From JAAYXS01 sp043820985 (GTDB lineage Bacteria > Planctomycetota > Phycisphaerae > UBA1845 > Fen-1342), in the NCBI GenBank assembly GCA_043820985.1, contig JBDRDH010000007.1, positions 1-64,000 of the forward strand: a stretch of 64,000 bases of DNA, read 5' to 3'. A program made the translations under genes and the position numbers. Every line of letters starts with the position of its first letter. Positions within the stretch are counted from its first letter, which is position 1. Positions 55,283 to 63,682 of the stretch are shown one piece after another. Below the pieces are notes generated by a model. It made no database searches and was not told where the DNA came from. It saw nothing but the letters and a program-made list of their open reading frames with translations.

Positions 55283-55490
55283 GCCGCTTTCGGTTTCGGG
55301 CCGCGTTTGCGGGGGCTTAGGATGCGTCCGAGACGCTTGGACAGTGCGGCTACGAAGTTATCGTCACCTGGCGGACGGCCGGTGCGCGCATGTAAGCGGA
55401 AACGCTCGGCCTGCTTGTCATCCGCCTCCCGCGACAGTACCGAATCCCAATCGCGGGATCGCTTACCCATCTGTGGGCAGTATGCGGTAA
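55273..55490 (-). pseudogene. REP-associated tyrosine transposase (RAYT), C-terminal fragment
   Basis: The minus frame reads DWDSVLSREADDKQAERFRLHARTGRPPGDDNFVAALSKRL and then GRILSPRKRGPKPKAAGN to a TAA. The RTGRPxGDxxFV…LGRxLxPRKRGPKPK ending is diagnostic of the Y1/TnpA_REP transposases that mobilise REP-type palindromes. The catalytic HuH and Tyr domain is absent; homology begins near 55455. It sits 60 bp from tRNA-Lys. Confidence 0.8.
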
Positions 55491-55546
55491 GTATGACTTG
55501 TTCTCAGGGCTGTTCTCGCCCCGCTCTCATGCTACCTGGAACGCAA

Positions 55547-55619
55547 TGAGGGTGCAGGGGCTCGAACCCTGGACCCACGGCTTAAAAGGCCGTTGCTCTA
55601 CCGACTGAGCTACACCCTC
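55547..55619 (-). tRNA. tRNA-Lys (anticodon UUU)
   Basis: Cloverleaf on the minus strand: acceptor GAGGGTG/CACCCTC, D arm TAGCTCAGTCGGTAGAGCA, anticodon stem ACGGC/GCCGT with loop CTTTTAA (UUU), T arm CAGGG-TTCGAGC-CCCTG, discriminator A, no CCA encoded. Confidence 0.95.
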
Positions 55620-55677
55620 GCGCAGGTAACCATTAACGGCAACCTGAGGAATGATTATAACCACATGGCTCGCTGAC

Positions 55678-57096
55678 TCAATAAACCGTTGTGAGAACCA
55701 GCTCGTCCCCTAACTGGAGCGGGCACTGTAAAGATTCACTAAACGCCAGGCCATAAGCTCGTTCGTTCTCAACCGCCAGCAGGATTGCCACGCCGACGGT
55801 TTCGCCGGCACGCCGTATCGCCAGCGGCATCATCAACGGCGGAGCATCCGAACCGACCACCCGGACCGCCAGCAGGGTCTCCTCAACCAGCGATTCGATG
55901 ACCGCCACCGGGCATGGGGCTGGGGGCGCCGGTCTGAACAGCACCAAATCACCTGGCCGCGGCGCCGGGCAATCGGCAACCGGTTGGATGACGGCATAGA
56001 CCCGCTGCACCCGGCCGATCCGCACCCTTCCCAGTACCTGATCACCCCGCACCAATTCCGCCTCTTGCCCGGAACTCAGGCCATCACGCTCGCCGGCGTT
56101 GATCAGGTACCCGGCGGGCGACTTCTCAAAAACCCGGGCGATGAAGCGTCGCCGATCAATATCCGCCTGAGTCCGAACCACAACCCGGTCACCTACCCGC
56201 GGAGTGGGCGCGCCTGGCTGCGTGGTCACCACCGGCCGGCTGGAACTCGGCTGACTGGCGGCTGGCTGACTGGCGGGCGTGGTTGTTGCCAAACGCTCGG
56301 ATGGCCGTGAAGCTGGTTCTGGCACTGGTGTCGCCGGCACGTACTGGGCATACCAGAAGCGGTAATCGCGTGCCTCGACAATACCATGACCGATATATTG
56401 CCGGCCTCTGAAGAAATCGAGATGTGCTTCCGTCGGACAGTTGACGTTGGGCGGCGCGGCCACCCATACCATGCCCAAGGTGTCATTATTCTCAACAAAC
56501 ACAACCGCGGTCTCGGCGCGCCCGGCCTGGCGCTCCGCCGGTGTCGGCCAAAGCTCGACATATTGATCCGGGCTCAAGGGCACATTGGCCGCCAGTTGTA
56601 CCACGGTGCAGAAGCACTCGCCGGACTCGAGCTGGCGTACATCGAAACGAGCAACCGGCTGGTCGCCAAATCGTAACCACCAGCAATCTTCAGCCCGAAT
56701 ACCCTGCCGGCTACCGGCACCGATCCAGACATTTAGCGCCCCCGGGCCGATATCGCCCAGACGGGCCACCAATGTGCTGCCCGGCGGCCATTTATCACGC
56801 AGATATCCCAAAGTATTCGGCGGGAGCAGCCAGCCACTTAGCTTGCTCGCCGGTGGAATAACACACGCTGATGATGACTGAAAAATTATCTGCCCGTCAT
56901 CCGGCAATGAACTCGGCATCAGCCAGCCGACCGGAATCCCCCCATCGGCAAACAGCGCCAAGCGACTCCCGGTGGCAAATTCAGCCACCGCCGACGCATT
57001 GACCGTGACAGTATGTGAATCCACGCGGACTACATCCACCGTCTGAATGGGTGGTGTGGCCACCTGGCATAGCAGTATTAACAACGCGAACGGCAT
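55678..57096 (-). CDS. Secreted protein of unknown function with Pro/Ser/Thr linker
   Basis: Start ATG 57096 behind AGAGG (a GTG precedes it). About 472 residues with a short signal peptide (MPFALLILLCQVA). The N-terminal half is beta-rich with LGDIGPGALNVWIGAGSRQGI. A low-complexity linker (PVPEPASRPSERLATTTPAS…QPAASQPSSSRP) separates a C-terminal half with RVGDRVVVRTQADIDRRRFIARVFEKSPAGYLINAGERDGLSSGQEAELVRG, which resembles the small beta-barrel repeats of FlgT-C/MreC-like proteins. Two regions of similar design may be repeats. Function unknown. Confidence 0.6.
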   Translation of the reverse strand: MPFALLILLCQVATPPIQTVDVVRVDSHTVTVNASAVAEFATGSRLALFADGGIPVGWLMPSSLPDDGQIIFQSSSACVIPPASKLSGWLLPPNTLGYLRDKWPPGSTLVARLGDIGPGALNVWIGAGSRQGIRAEDCWWLRFGDQPVARFDVRQLESGECFCTVVQLAANVPLSPDQYVELWPTPAERQAGRAETAVVFVENNDTLGMVWVAAPPNVNCPTEAHLDFFRGRQYIGHGIVEARDYRFWYAQYVPATPVPEPASRPSERLATTTPASQPAASQPSSSRPVVTTQPGAPTPRVGDRVVVRTQADIDRRRFIARVFEKSPAGYLINAGERDGLSSGQEAELVRGDQVLGRVRIGRVQRVYAVIQPVADCPAPRPGDLVLFRPAPPAPCPVAVIESLVEETLLAVRVVGSDAPPLMMPLAIRRAGETVGVAILLAVENERAYGLAFSESLQCPLQLGDELVLTTVY

Positions 57097-57181
57097 CACC
57101 AGCCTCTAATCTGGGCATATCGGCGTGACCGGTACGGTATCCCTCATAGTATGGTCCGATTATATGGCCGTCGCTAATGCA

Positions 57182-57208
57182 GAAACGGCCGCCAGAGGCG
57201 GCCGTTTC
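57182..57208. terminator. 12-bp perfect hairpin
   Basis: GAAACGGCCGCC (57182-57193), loop AGA, GGCGGCCGTTTC (57197-57208). It lies about 85 bp upstream of a minus-strand start and not behind an obvious plus gene. No T tract, so its role (terminator of an unseen transcript or REP-like element) is uncertain. Confidence 0.55.
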
Positions 57209-57816
57209 AGTTAAATCGGGAAACGAGGAGGAGAAGCATTCTTTTCAGGAGGTCTTCACTTGAGCATACGTGCGTGTGGGTGTCGGGTTCGGAGAATCAT
57301 GGCGAAAATGTGCTTTTTTGGTTTCGGCGATCCGGTGGGTGGCTTACGCGGTACAATCCCGTCCGCAACCGCTCACGGCAAGTGTCCTGGCCAGTACCCT
57401 TGACAACCGTACCGGCTGGTCGGTCCCTGCATGTCAGTGGTTGGATCAAATGCCGTGTAATGGCTCAACTACAATTAGTGCTTGCTCCAGAAGATGGCAG
57501 ATAGTGTGGACACCACTGAGCTTAGGCTGTATATTGTGTATGGTTACGGGGCCTGTTTCGAGTAGCGGATGCACTGGTTTGACGTCCGCTGGGGCGGTAA
57601 TTGCTACTACCCGTTGAGCTGAACGCCACGCCGACGTTCGGTGTGACGCTCGCTCGCGGAGGGATGTACTGATTAAGTGATGGACGTCCCACCTTTGATT
57701 GTGAATAGGTTGCTGGGGGTAGAAAGCAACCACCTGGGTGCGGTGGTACCGCGAATAGTTGAAGTCAGCCGCCGGCGGCGGAGACCGCGCGGCCGGATTA
57801 GAGCCAGGGAGATGTC
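57209..57816. other. Long leader-like spacer before the PHP gene
   Basis: About 600 bp without a supported gene. An AGGAGGT at 57247-57253 is followed by a TTG at 57260 opening a 47-codon frame (to 57403) that resembles no known protein. Nearer the PHP gene are GGTTGCT/AGCAACC (57708-57731) and ACCACC/GGTGGT (57729-57747) hairpins. The 14-mer GCGGTGGTACCGCG (57740-57753) matches the T-box core at 12 of 14 positions, but no Stem I or terminator could be found. Confidence 0.4.
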
Positions 57817-58548
57817 ATGAGCCAGCCCCTGTACAGCCTGCACAACCACACGCCGTTTTCCGATGGCGCCTACACGATCGATGAGCTCGTCAAGGCCCAC
57901 CAGGAGCTGACGGATTTGAACGTGGCGGGCATAGGGATTTGCGATCATCTGTTCTGCACGCCGTCTTCGCGCGTGGTCACCAACGATCGTGAGTTCGAGC
58001 GGTTGTTTGGCGCTGAAACCCGCGACTACGTTTCGCGGGTGCACGCCGCCCGGCAGCGCTGGGCCGACAAAGTACAGATCTTCTGCGGCGCGGAGATCAA
58101 CTGGCCCATGAACAAGACGATGCTGAGCTGCGTGCGCAATATGCTGAAGGGCATCGATTATGTAATGTTCGAGTACACGGACTGGGCCGGCTTGACCACG
58201 CTGGCCAACCAGGCGCGCCGCTGGCCATGCCCGGTCGGATTGGCTCACACATTGGTTTCCGAGCAGTTCCCGAACACGTCGATGGACCAGGTAGTGCGCA
58301 CCCTGGCCAACGCGCGTATCTTCTACGAATTGAATTCCAAGTTTCTGCCGCTGGAAGAGACTGACCGCTGGTTCAACCTGTTGCCAAACCATCGCGTATA
58401 CCTGGCGATCGGGACCGATACGCACGACGACCTGAGCGTGCTCAAGGACCTGACCTGGATGCACGAATACGCCATCCGGCGGGGCTTGGGAGAGAAGCTT
58501 TTCGTGCCGACCGTGCGTGAAGAGAGTAACACGCCGGTGAGCGCGTAG
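57817..58548 (+). CDS. PHP-domain phosphoesterase (histidinol phosphatase-like)
   Basis: A 243-residue protein with the PHP metal motifs: SLHNHTPFSDGAY (HxH at residues 9/11), GIGICDHLF, QIFCGAEINWP, GLAHTLVSEQ and IGTDTHDDL. These are the expected His/Asp/Glu ligands of the trinuclear site. ATG 57817 is behind GGGAG. Many HisK-type histidinol phosphatases and other PHP hydrolases share this layout, so the substrate is uncertain. No his genes are nearby. Confidence 0.8.
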   Translation: MSQPLYSLHNHTPFSDGAYTIDELVKAHQELTDLNVAGIGICDHLFCTPSSRVVTNDREFERLFGAETRDYVSRVHAARQRWADKVQIFCGAEINWPMNKTMLSCVRNMLKGIDYVMFEYTDWAGLTTLANQARRWPCPVGLAHTLVSEQFPNTSMDQVVRTLANARIFYELNSKFLPLEETDRWFNLLPNHRVYLAIGTDTHDDLSVLKDLTWMHEYAIRRGLGEKLFVPTVREESNTPVSA

Positions 58549-58573
58549 CGCGGGCTGAAGCCCGCGGCTCTGT
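58549..58573. repeat. Dispersed palindrome (GGCTGAAGCC type), copy 2
   Basis: GCGCGGGCTGAAGCCCGCGGC directly follows the PHP stop codon and repeats the right arm of the element at 46619-46636. It forms a compact hairpin between the convergent PHP and kinase genes. Confidence 0.65.
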
Positions 58574-58599
58574 GTCGGGGGAAGTCCTGAAATGCCTGA

Positions 58600-60474
58600 C
58601 TATGCTCGACCGTACTTGGCGCGCTTCCAAGCGCGGCGCGCGTGTTTGGCCGCGACCTTGTTAGCGATGTGGGGGTCCAGCTCATGCCAGAGGCGGCGCC
58701 AGGTGTTTGGATCAGCGCCAAAGCGCGCACAGTATGACTTCAAAAAACGCACGCGGTCGGTGCGCGTTAGGCCGGGTACTTCCAGCAGGCTCACGTGCAG
58801 GCAAACGAGTGCCTGCGGTTCCTGCCCTTGGCGCGGCCGCCGGTGCGGACCGCGGATGCCGTCCATATCGATCCAGAGCAACTCGATGCGCGGGTACCTG
58901 GATACCAGAATATTGCTGGCCTTGCAATCGCGATGAGAAAAACCACGCGCATGCAGACGACGCAATTGGCGTACCACCAACTCAAGCAACATCCGCTTGT
59001 GATGGAACCATTCCGTGCCATTCCGCGTGGCATGCTCCTTGTGCAGGTGCGTCTCCAGGTCAACCGCCCCGGGAATGGCCTCGGTGAGCAGGATACTGTC
59101 CAGCACGAACGGCCCCCGCCGACGTTCCAGGGCCACCAGCGGGCGTGCCGTGTTAATATTGCGGTGTAAGAGCGCCTGGCCGCGGCGCCAGCCACGCAAA
59201 CTCCGTGAAACCGAGAGACACTGGCTCAGTCGGCGCCGCCAATTCCGCGCCCGGGGACGTTTGACGATCGCGGGGATATTACCATCCGGGTGGCTCAGGA
59301 TCACCCGGCGGACATCCGCCGAATGTGAGTCTTTGCAGCTCTGGCCGGTTTCCGTCGTGAACCACCGCAAGGGGTTGGCCAGTTCAGTCCGCCACCAGGT
59401 GGGCTTCAGGATCAGATGGGAGGCGCGCGATTCCTCCGAGCCGTGTTTGGTCCGCGCCAGGGCCATGCCGCGCCAGCCCCCGGCCAGCTTCAGACGCGCG
59501 TAATAGCGTCCATTACGCCGTGCCCGCCGGTCGCGGCGCGCCCACAGTCGCCGAGCATGGCGGTCGGCCACCCGGGCCAGCGCCTGAATGAGAGCGCCGA
59601 AAGAGAGTTCCAACAGGCGACCATGAGTAAAAGCGCCCTCATATTCGTGTCGCCAGCAAAAATAAGCACGCAGAAAGCGCAGGCGCTCGCCAATACTACT
59701 ATGCCGGCGGAACCATTGATTTAGTTGAGCCAGATTGCGGACGATCGCCCGAGCGCTGATCGGCACACCCAGTCGGGCGCTTTGCAGGTCAACGAACAAG
59801 ACCCGATAGCGACCCGGCGCGATCGGCTGTACCAGGATGTTGGCCGCGTGCATATCCAGGTGTTCAAAGCCGGACTGATGCGCCCGCGCGATCAGTTCCG
59901 CCAACCTTTCGATCACTTGTCCCGTATCCCGGCGACGACGTGCGCTGTCATCGTCCGCCCGAATCTTCCGCCAGAAATCATTCAGCGCGTAAGCCGGCTC
60001 GGCCGCCTCGCTGATCAGCAAATCACGATATCCCCCAGCACACGGCAATCTCGTGGTAAAGCCAGCCGGCGAAACGGCGTTGATACCCCAGCGCAGCGCA
60101 AAAATCCCGCCGTTCCATTCAGTTTCGCAGGCGCGGCCGCGCAACCAATGCTTGAGGCGCGCCAGCCAACTACCACTACGATAGTATTTTAAGTAGAAAA
60201 TCCGACCGGAAAGCGATGCCCGCCATACTTCGCGCCGCGCGTTGTGCTTGACGAGTTGCCAGCCTTGGCTCCGTGGAGTGCGCCAAACCGTGGTCGACAC
60301 CTGCCGCAGGAAGGCATCAAAACCGTTGCGATAGGTCCACTGCTGACCGTCAAAAAGACCCTGGTCAAAGTGCGTACTCGGGGCATCCATCATTGGCGCA
60401 CTGCCAGATTGGCCGATAGACGACTTGACTACCGGCGTGGATAGAGGCGCGGAACTCAGTTTGACCATTTCCAT
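58600..60474 (-). CDS. Tandem kinase-fold protein (LPS-core/WaaP-KdkA-like, two domains)
   Basis: A 624-residue protein with two protein-kinase-like domains. Domain 1 (about residues 50-300): VWRASLSGRIFYLKYY (Lys 96), HLDMHAANIL (205-214) and VLFVDLQSARLG (Asp 229). Domain 2 (about 350-620): AIVKRPRARNWRRRLSQ, LTEAIPGAVDLETHL, SHRDCKASNILVS and LWIDMDGIRG. Both keep the HxDxxxxN catalytic loop and a metal-binding Asp. The family phosphorylates sugars of the LPS inner core in Proteobacteria; here the partner substrate is unknown. The two domains differ strongly, so the duplication is old or the second came by fusion. Confidence 0.82.
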   Translation of the reverse strand: MEMVKLSSAPLSTPVVKSSIGQSGSAPMMDAPSTHFDQGLFDGQQWTYRNGFDAFLRQVSTTVWRTPRSQGWQLVKHNARREVWRASLSGRIFYLKYYRSGSWLARLKHWLRGRACETEWNGGIFALRWGINAVSPAGFTTRLPCAGGYRDLLISEAAEPAYALNDFWRKIRADDDSARRRRDTGQVIERLAELIARAHQSGFEHLDMHAANILVQPIAPGRYRVLFVDLQSARLGVPISARAIVRNLAQLNQWFRRHSSIGERLRFLRAYFCWRHEYEGAFTHGRLLELSFGALIQALARVADRHARRLWARRDRRARRNGRYYARLKLAGGWRGMALARTKHGSEESRASHLILKPTWWRTELANPLRWFTTETGQSCKDSHSADVRRVILSHPDGNIPAIVKRPRARNWRRRLSQCLSVSRSLRGWRRGQALLHRNINTARPLVALERRRGPFVLDSILLTEAIPGAVDLETHLHKEHATRNGTEWFHHKRMLLELVVRQLRRLHARGFSHRDCKASNILVSRYPRIELLWIDMDGIRGPHRRPRQGQEPQALVCLHVSLLEVPGLTRTDRVRFLKSYCARFGADPNTWRRLWHELDPHIANKVAAKHARRAWKRAKYGRA

Positions 60475-60625
60475 ATCGAATCCAGCGGAATCCGCAAGCC
60501 TGCCTTGACCGCCCGGCAGTACGCTGGAATTCTACCGCAAATATAAGTGTCCACTCAAGATACTACCTGGTGCGGACCGTGAACGGTGAAAAGCCGCGGA
60601 ACACGTGGATAAAAAGGCACACCGG

Positions 60626-62362
60626 CTATTCGACACGCTCGTAACGGGAGGTGCCCGTGTACTGGTATAACAAGTCATTGTTATCGTCGAAAGCCAATAT
60701 CACTCCTGCCGGCCAGTAATCATCCTGCAAAAGGGTGCGAACATGCCCCTGCCCGTCAGGCGGCAGCGCCCGTAGCAAACGCATGTGGGTCCCGCGTCCC
60801 AACACGGTAGCGACCTCCACAATCCACTGCGCATCTTCGCTGTGCGCTACTTGGGCTTCCACGATCGATTCGACCGGTGGCGCGAGAAAGTAAGACCCGG
60901 GGCGAAACTCAAAAGATTGCTGCTCAATCTCATTTAGCGTTATGGCTCGTGTTACAGTATCCGCGCCCGGCGCCCGGCGGTCATTGACGGTTACGCGCAG
61001 ATCATCAGCCAGATAGGCTTCACTCTCCGTGGTGTAACCAAGCGCGCCCGGCCCCAGTGTCCAATAGGTGCGTTCCTCCCATTTCCGGTTCTGAATGTGC
61101 CGCCGTAGACTGCCCTGATAACCCAGGCGCGGATCGCGGCGTACCGCGGAGCGCTCAGCCACCAGTGCCTCACGGCCGTACGCTGTCGTACCATGGTACT
61201 CCAACTGGACTTGCTCACGTCCCCACCATGGGACCGCGCCCTTGCGTGTCAGGGCTTTCACAAATTCCGCGCCTTGATCCTGAGCAATGGCGGGATCCGG
61301 TATGGCCGCGAGCGGCGCAATCTTGATCTGATCGATGATGCGCTCGGCGGCTTGCTCCGCGGCGGGCAGGTGCGGCGCTTCGGCATAGGCGTAGATGATG
61401 AGAGCCGCTGATGGTGACTGGGCCACCACCCAAACGGCTGAGACCGGGTGACGTTTGCGCGCGGGATTGGGGTGCCGCAAGGCCGCCACCTGCGCGCCAT
61501 CAGCCCGGCGCCATTGTCGAACCTCCAGATGGTCGCTGGCGAAGTACCATCGGGTCCAGGCGATAGCGGCGAAGTCGTTCAGTAATTCATCCGGCCGACG
61601 GTCGGCGGCCAGCCACGTGCGATAGATACCCAGCGACCACGCCGGGATTCCAGCGTCCACGCCACCCACCAGAACACCCGGAACCTCTGGCAAGGCTGGC
61701 AGTGCCAGAGTGTGTTTCGCATCCAGCGGCCATTCCACCCCAGCGTGCTTGAGGGCATCCTCCGGCGAAATGGCGAGCGCCGGCTCCGCAAAGCGGACGC
61801 TTTCGCAGATCTTGTCGAACAGGCTGATATCCGCGATGGTCAGGTCGGTCATCGGTACGTACACCGCCGTGAGCAGGTGCCCGCCCGGCAAACTCGCCAC
61901 GCGCAATAGAAATCTGCGTTCGACCTTGTCGTTCGGCCCACGGCCCCAGCGTCGCCAGATCACCGGACGCACCTGTAGGGCGTCGAAGCGACCGATGCGC
62001 GCCGGAGTTGGATCGAAATCGGCATAGTTGTTGGCTGCCAGCCAGGATTCCGGGGAGATGTAGTAAGGCAACTGCTCATGCCCGAAATGAATACGCCGAT
62101 CAGCCTCCCAGACCTGTCGGCCCTGCACCGAGCGCTGCACCGGCAAAACGAACGACCCGGGCTCATTACGATCGGCCAGCCAACCCGACGGAGGGCGCGC
62201 ATACAGCGGTGTATCCGGCAATACCTGCTGCTCTGGCCCCAACGCCGTCTTGCCGCGTACCTGGAGCAGGGCCAGACCCAACGTCCCCGCCAGCGCGAGG
62301 CCGCCGAGAATCAACAGGGCCGTTGGCCGGCCGGGCCTGGAACCTGTGTAGACGTCTGTCAT
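60626..62362 (-). CDS. Membrane-anchored protein of unknown function
   Basis: A 578-residue protein starting at ATG 62362 (MTDVYTGSRPGRPTALLILGGLALAGTLGLALLQV): a short cytoplasmic N-tail, one transmembrane helix (about residues 14-34), then a long extracytoplasmic part. The sequence has repeated aromatic and WRRWGRG-type segments, a paired arrangement of strands around RFLLRVASLPGGHLLTAVYVPM and an IIDQIKIAPLAA section. No recognisable family. It lies next to a kinase gene and divergently from the riboswitch/DinB operon. Confidence 0.55.
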   Translation of the reverse strand: MTDVYTGSRPGRPTALLILGGLALAGTLGLALLQVRGKTALGPEQQVLPDTPLYARPPSGWLADRNEPGSFVLPVQRSVQGRQVWEADRRIHFGHEQLPYYISPESWLAANNYADFDPTPARIGRFDALQVRPVIWRRWGRGPNDKVERRFLLRVASLPGGHLLTAVYVPMTDLTIADISLFDKICESVRFAEPALAISPEDALKHAGVEWPLDAKHTLALPALPEVPGVLVGGVDAGIPAWSLGIYRTWLAADRRPDELLNDFAAIAWTRWYFASDHLEVRQWRRADGAQVAALRHPNPARKRHPVSAVWVVAQSPSAALIIYAYAEAPHLPAAEQAAERIIDQIKIAPLAAIPDPAIAQDQGAEFVKALTRKGAVPWWGREQVQLEYHGTTAYGREALVAERSAVRRDPRLGYQGSLRRHIQNRKWEERTYWTLGPGALGYTTESEAYLADDLRVTVNDRRAPGADTVTRAITLNEIEQQSFEFRPGSYFLAPPVESIVEAQVAHSEDAQWIVEVATVLGRGTHMRLLRALPPDGQGHVRTLLQDDYWPAGVILAFDDNNDLLYQYTGTSRYERVE

Positions 62363-62456
62363 ATATTGACATCATACGGGCCAGCCGGGCTGGTTTGAAT
62401 GCCACTGGCGGCTTGATTGCGGCCCGGTAGCCGTAGAGGTATGCTAGTGTATTAAT

Positions 62457-62580
62457 GCTAGGGGTGGTCCGCCGCGGCGGACATGAGATCCGGGCACGTT
62501 CGGCCCGGAGACCCTTGGAACCTGATCAGCGACGGGTCGCAAGACCGCGGGGAGACTTGTGGCCGGCTGCGTAGGGAAGC
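62457..62580 (+). promoter_or_regulatory. TPP riboswitch (THI element) overlapping the ribosome site of the DinB gene
   Basis: The conserved parts are present in order: GCTAGGGGTG (P1/P2 5', 62457-62466), a P3 hairpin GTCCGCC/GGCGGAC (62467-62482), ATGAGAT (usually CTGAGAT, 62483-62489), an optional P3a hairpin CCGGGC/GCCCGG (62490-62508), ACCCTTGGAACCTGATC (62511-62527), P5 arms CAGC/GCTG, and the 3' box GCGTAGGGAAGC (62569-62580). The loop after CAGC is about 35 nt, longer than usual. AGGGAAG doubles as the ribosome site, 8 nt before ATG 62588, so TPP binding should repress translation. Confidence 0.9.
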
Positions 62581-62587
62581 GATCGAC

Positions 62588-63658
62588 ATGTTTGACAACC
62601 ACACGCTCGGCGAATGTTTCCAGCACGATAACTGGACCCGGTCACGAATCTACGGGTACGCCCGCGCACTGACGGCGGAACAGCTCCGGCAACCATTCGA
62701 GCTGGGCGCCGGATCCCTCCTGGCCACTTTTCGACATATCTACGGCGCCGAGCGTATCTGGCTAGAGCGCTGGCGAGGAGAATTACCCCCCTTTCCACCC
62801 TCAAGCACGATCACGGAACTCGAAGAGTTGGCCCGCGTGCATGACGAACTGGCCGAAATGCGTGCTGGACTGATCGCCGAGCTGGACAATGAAGCCCTGC
62901 AGCAATCAATCAATTATGTGGATCCACAAGAGAAATCGCGCAACGTCCCCTTAGGTGGATTACTGCTGCACGTCTACAACCACAACGTCCATCACCGCGC
63001 GCAGACGCTCAACATGCTGCGGCGCCTCGGCGTTCAGGTGGACATGCTGGATTTCCTGGTCTTCCGCGCTGAACAGCCCACCGTGGCCTGGGAACCGTCA
63101 GCACGCACACGCGCCATTGAGCTGGGCTTGGCAGTCGGTCCGGAGCCGGTGTCACCTGCGCGCCTGAGCACCCCGTGTCTGTTCACATACTACAGCTACA
63201 ACGATTGGGCCAACACGCGCCTGTTCAGCGTCAGCAAGAAACTGGACGACGAGCAGCTTGACCGGACTTTCGACATCGGGCTCGGAACCCTTCGTCGCAC
63301 GCTGGTGCACCTCTATAACGCCGATCAATGGTGGTATGAAAACTGGACTGCCGGCGGAAAGCCGGAATTTGATGAACTCCCGCAAACGACATCCGTCAGT
63401 GAGTTAGAGCAACTCTTGAATGAAACGAGCGCCAAGCGAAACGAATTTCTGGCGGACTGTGGCGACGATGATCTACAGCGCGAGGTCGGCGCCTGGGTCC
63501 GCCCGGATGCTCGGTTCTGTTTCCGGCTGGGCGAATCCATGCTCCAGGTTTGCACGCACGGCACGCACCACCGGGCGCAGGCCCTAAACATGTTGCGACA
63601 GTTAGGTGTTGAACTGCCGTCGCTGGAATTGGTGGATTGGCTCGATCAGCAAAAGTAG
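62588..63658 (+). CDS. Tandem DinB-superfamily protein under TPP riboswitch
   Basis: Start ATG 62588, the codon placed by the riboswitch ribosome site; 356 residues. Two DinB four-helix domains: domain 1 with TFRHIYGAERIWLERW (H50) and LLLHVYNHNVHHRAQTLNMLRRLG (H128, H132, H135/136); domain 2 with TLVHLYNADQWWYENW (H241) and LQVCTHGTHHRAQALNMLRQLG (H324, H327/328). Both retain the His ligands used by DinB/YfiT-type thiol transferases and hydrolases to bind a metal. The presence of a TPP riboswitch suggests a thiamine-related job, for example handling of a thiamine precursor or damaged thiamine, but the chemistry is unknown. A second DinB gene follows 24 bp on. Confidence 0.85.
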   Translation: MFDNHTLGECFQHDNWTRSRIYGYARALTAEQLRQPFELGAGSLLATFRHIYGAERIWLERWRGELPPFPPSSTITELEELARVHDELAEMRAGLIAELDNEALQQSINYVDPQEKSRNVPLGGLLLHVYNHNVHHRAQTLNMLRRLGVQVDMLDFLVFRAEQPTVAWEPSARTRAIELGLAVGPEPVSPARLSTPCLFTYYSYNDWANTRLFSVSKKLDDEQLDRTFDIGLGTLRRTLVHLYNADQWWYENWTAGGKPEFDELPQTTSVSELEQLLNETSAKRNEFLADCGDDDLQREVGAWVRPDARFCFRLGESMLQVCTHGTHHRAQALNMLRQLGVELPSLELVDWLDQQK

Positions 63659-63682
63659 CGACTGGTTGGTGGAGATAAACGG

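Noticed and set aside
57270..57617. 115-codon plus-strand frame in the PHP leader
   Set aside because: No domain, unusual composition and no ribosome site for its start; more likely leader sequence.
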